A DNA stretch of 41,698 bases from Bacteroidales bacterium UBA6244 (GTDB lineage: Bacteria; Bacteroidota; Bacteroidia; Bacteroidales; F082): positions 22,399-64,096 of the forward strand of contig DJVY01000118.1 in the NCBI GenBank assembly GCA_002440885.1, written 5' to 3'. Made by a program: the position numbers and the translations under genes. The number at the start of each line of letters is the position of its first letter. The first letter of the stretch is position 1. Shown here in pieces: positions 40,452 to 41,698 of this stretch. The notes below the pieces were generated by a model. The model was not told where the DNA came from, ran no database searches, and was given only the letters and a program-made list of their open reading frames with translations.

Positions 40452-41225
40452 ATGTTATCATTTCGGAAAATATCATTGTTGCTAATCTTGATATTCTCCG
40501 GATTGTTCGTTTATGCCCAGTTCGACACTGAAGAGGTCGATTCAGTAGAAAACAAGATTCTTTACAACAAACAATATACTTATGGCGTTACACTGCACAA
40601 TCTGGGTCTGGGGATAAATTTCAGAACCGGAGGCAGACAATCCATTTTCAAAACCCGCATGATCGAATTTGAATTTGTAAGCATGCGGTCGTACCGGCAA
40701 GTTAAGCTTGTTAATCCGTATTTTGTAAATTCACGTCGTTACGTTTATGGAAAATACAACGATGCATTTTTTTTAAGAGCTGGTGTTATTTGGAAAAAGT
40801 TGCTCAACAGAAAGCCCTACTGGGGTGGTGTAGAAGTCAGGATGTTGTATGGTGGGGGCTTTTCGCTAGGTCTGGGCAAACCATATTACCTTTATGTTAT
40901 TGAAGACATAAGTGGAAATGGCACTCAGTTTGTCCTTAAAGAAGAAAGATTTAACCCCGAAAAACACTCCAGTACAATTATTTATGGACGAGCACCTTTC
41001 ACAACCGGACTGGGCGAAATTACCTTACACCCCGGTGTTTACCTTAAAGCCGGTCTGAATTTTGAATATGGATCAAAAAACACTTCTATAAAATCTCTTG
41101 AAATCGGAGGCGTTGTTGATGTGTTGCCAACAGGACTTTCGATCATGGCCGACAGAACCGATCAGATTGTTTTTCCAGGACTTTATCTTAACATCAACTT
41201 CGGAAAACGGTACAACAAGTATTGA
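40452..41225 (+). CDS. Outer-membrane beta-barrel protein, unknown function
   Basis: This 257-aa protein has a signal peptide (FRKISLLLILIFSGLFVYA-QF). Many alternating beta strands follow, among them YTYGVTLHNLGLGINFRTG and LHPGVYLKAGLNFEYG. The end, LYLNINFGKRYNKY, fits a barrel with an aromatic C-terminus. It is a conserved-type Bacteroidota hypothetical protein; I do not recognise a named domain. It may be cotranscribed with the 42-aa lipoprotein, which could be a partner subunit. Confidence 0.72.
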   Translation: MLSFRKISLLLILIFSGLFVYAQFDTEEVDSVENKILYNKQYTYGVTLHNLGLGINFRTGGRQSIFKTRMIEFEFVSMRSYRQVKLVNPYFVNSRRYVYGKYNDAFFLRAGVIWKKLLNRKPYWGGVEVRMLYGGGFSLGLGKPYYLYVIEDISGNGTQFVLKEERFNPEKHSSTIIYGRAPFTTGLGEITLHPGVYLKAGLNFEYGSKNTSIKSLEIGGVVDVLPTGLSIMADRTDQIVFPGLYLNINFGKRYNKY

Positions 41226-41535
41226 TAACGTTTTATTAATCAATAGCCAAGATTGCCAGCAATTAAAACACTGGAGTTATATAAAAAGGGAAACCATGTT
41301 TTTGGCGCGGCTAATTTACAGCTTCAAAGTCAAGTCATCGTTTGGGTTGTGAGTTTATCATGAGGGCCATTCGGAATTTTATCCTGCCTTCCAAATGCGA
41401 CAGATTAGCCTCACTTGAGAATGGTTAATTGACATGACTGGATAACAAAGACAATATAAAACCTGAGCACAGGTCAAAATAAAAAAGGGAGAGACACAAT
41501 TTGCGCCTCTCCCTTATAAATCGAAATTACCCTAA
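41226..41535. other. 310-bp intergenic region
   Basis: No gene is seen. The only feature is the minus-strand terminator at 41481-41515; 41226-41480 shows no open frame with coding character and no promoter consensus. Confidence 0.6.
41481..41515 (-). terminator. Intrinsic terminator for the truncated T9SS gene
   Basis: AAGGGAGAG (41485-41493) pairs with CTCTCCCTT (41507-41515). Read on the minus strand, the stem is followed by six T's and then ATTTTG, about 20 bp after the stop codon at 41536. Confidence 0.85.
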
Positions 41536-41698
41536 TTATTGAACGAGTATCTTTTGAGAAATCGATTCCTCGCCTTTTGAAATAATCAGATTATAAATAC
41601 CTTGGTTTACTTCAGGCAATACAATGTTCATTTTATTCTCACCTGGAGCACAGCTAATTTGCTCATCATAAACAATACGTCCGGTAATGTCGGCAACT
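41536..41698 (-). CDS. T9SS sorting-domain protein, C-terminal end only (partial)
   Basis: The frame is open from the window edge to TAA at 41536-41538 and gives 53 residues: VADITGRIVYDEQIS followed by a strand-turn-strand ending in QGIYNLIISKGEESISQKILVQ. This is the terminal half of a type A T9SS sorting domain (consensus ...LxxGxYxxxIxxxxxxxxxKxxxx). The rest of the protein lies outside the window. It is evidence for a third T9SS cargo here. Confidence 0.82.
   Translation of the reverse strand, partial: VADITGRIVYDEQISCAPGENKMNIVLPEVNQGIYNLIISKGEESISQKILVQ

Overview
The window reads as a chromosomal segment of a Bacteroidota bacterium, probably a Bacteroidales/Marinilabiliales-type anaerobe or facultative anaerobe. 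The evidence is: (i) many genes are preceded by the Bacteroidota sigma-factor -7 element TAnnTTTG rather than a TATAAT box, and Shine-Dalgarno sequences are essentially absent; (ii) three proteins carry type IX secretion (T9SS) C-terminal sorting domains or fragments of them; (iii) lpxC and fabZ lie head to tail as in the fused LpxC/FabZ enzyme of this phylum; (iv) lpxD-lpxC/fabZ-lpxA-efp-lpxD2 is the expected Bacteroidota lipid A cluster. Almost all of the DNA is core genome. No rRNA, tRNA, CRISPR, IS element or prophage was seen.

Layout. 1-3300 (+): 3' end of a TPR-like gene, a PAP2 lipid phosphatase, a GT4 glycosyltransferase, purD. 3301-3770: non-coding, holding a 63-bp heptamer/21-mer tandem repeat. 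3771-5337 (+): polytopic membrane protein and rnhB. 5434-10334 (+): lpxD, lpxC, fabZ, lpxA, efp and a second lpxD. 10366-15571 (-): a surface-polysaccharide block of flippase, two Wzz-type chain-length proteins and an O-antigen ligase/polymerase. 15684-19546 (+): tyrS, an outer-membrane barrel, superoxide dismutase, a SirB1/transglutaminase-like protein. 19565-21481 (-): phoH-like and purC. 21622-23463 (+): SAM hydroxide adenosyltransferase and an SDR epimerase. 23469-25081 (-): kbl and acpS. 25228-26301 (+): mnmA. 26315-27280 (-): hldD. 27448-29307 (+): secreted Lys-C-like serine protease. 29308-30495: small accessory island with a PIN/RHH toxin-antitoxin pair (-) and the decayed remains of a YafQ-type toxin (+). 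30496-34554 (-): PASTA protein, T9SS-exported protein, RluD-type pseudouridine synthase; divergent ddl (+). 35772-36350 (-): rdgB. 36469-36753 (+): small lipoprotein. 36810-39401 (-): FadL-type porin and an SGNH-hydrolase lipoprotein. 39468-40148 (-): ung. 40252-41225 (+): 42-aa lipoprotein and a beta-barrel protein. 41536-end (-): C-terminal T9SS sorting domain of a gene cut by the window edge.

Much of the window builds the cell envelope: lipid A acylation and deacetylation (lpxD/C/A, fabZ), heptose supply (hldD), O-antigen assembly (flippase, Wzz pair, ligase), peptidoglycan precursor (ddl, PASTA protein) and outer-membrane barrels. The two most notable observations are sequence-level breaks in otherwise continuous reading frames. 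The first is an A10 slippery run at the end of the first wzz gene; a -1 shift there would fuse it through a 58-codon, start-less open linker to the second wzz. The second is a single in-frame TAA that splits the usual LpxC/FabZ fusion exactly at its linker.
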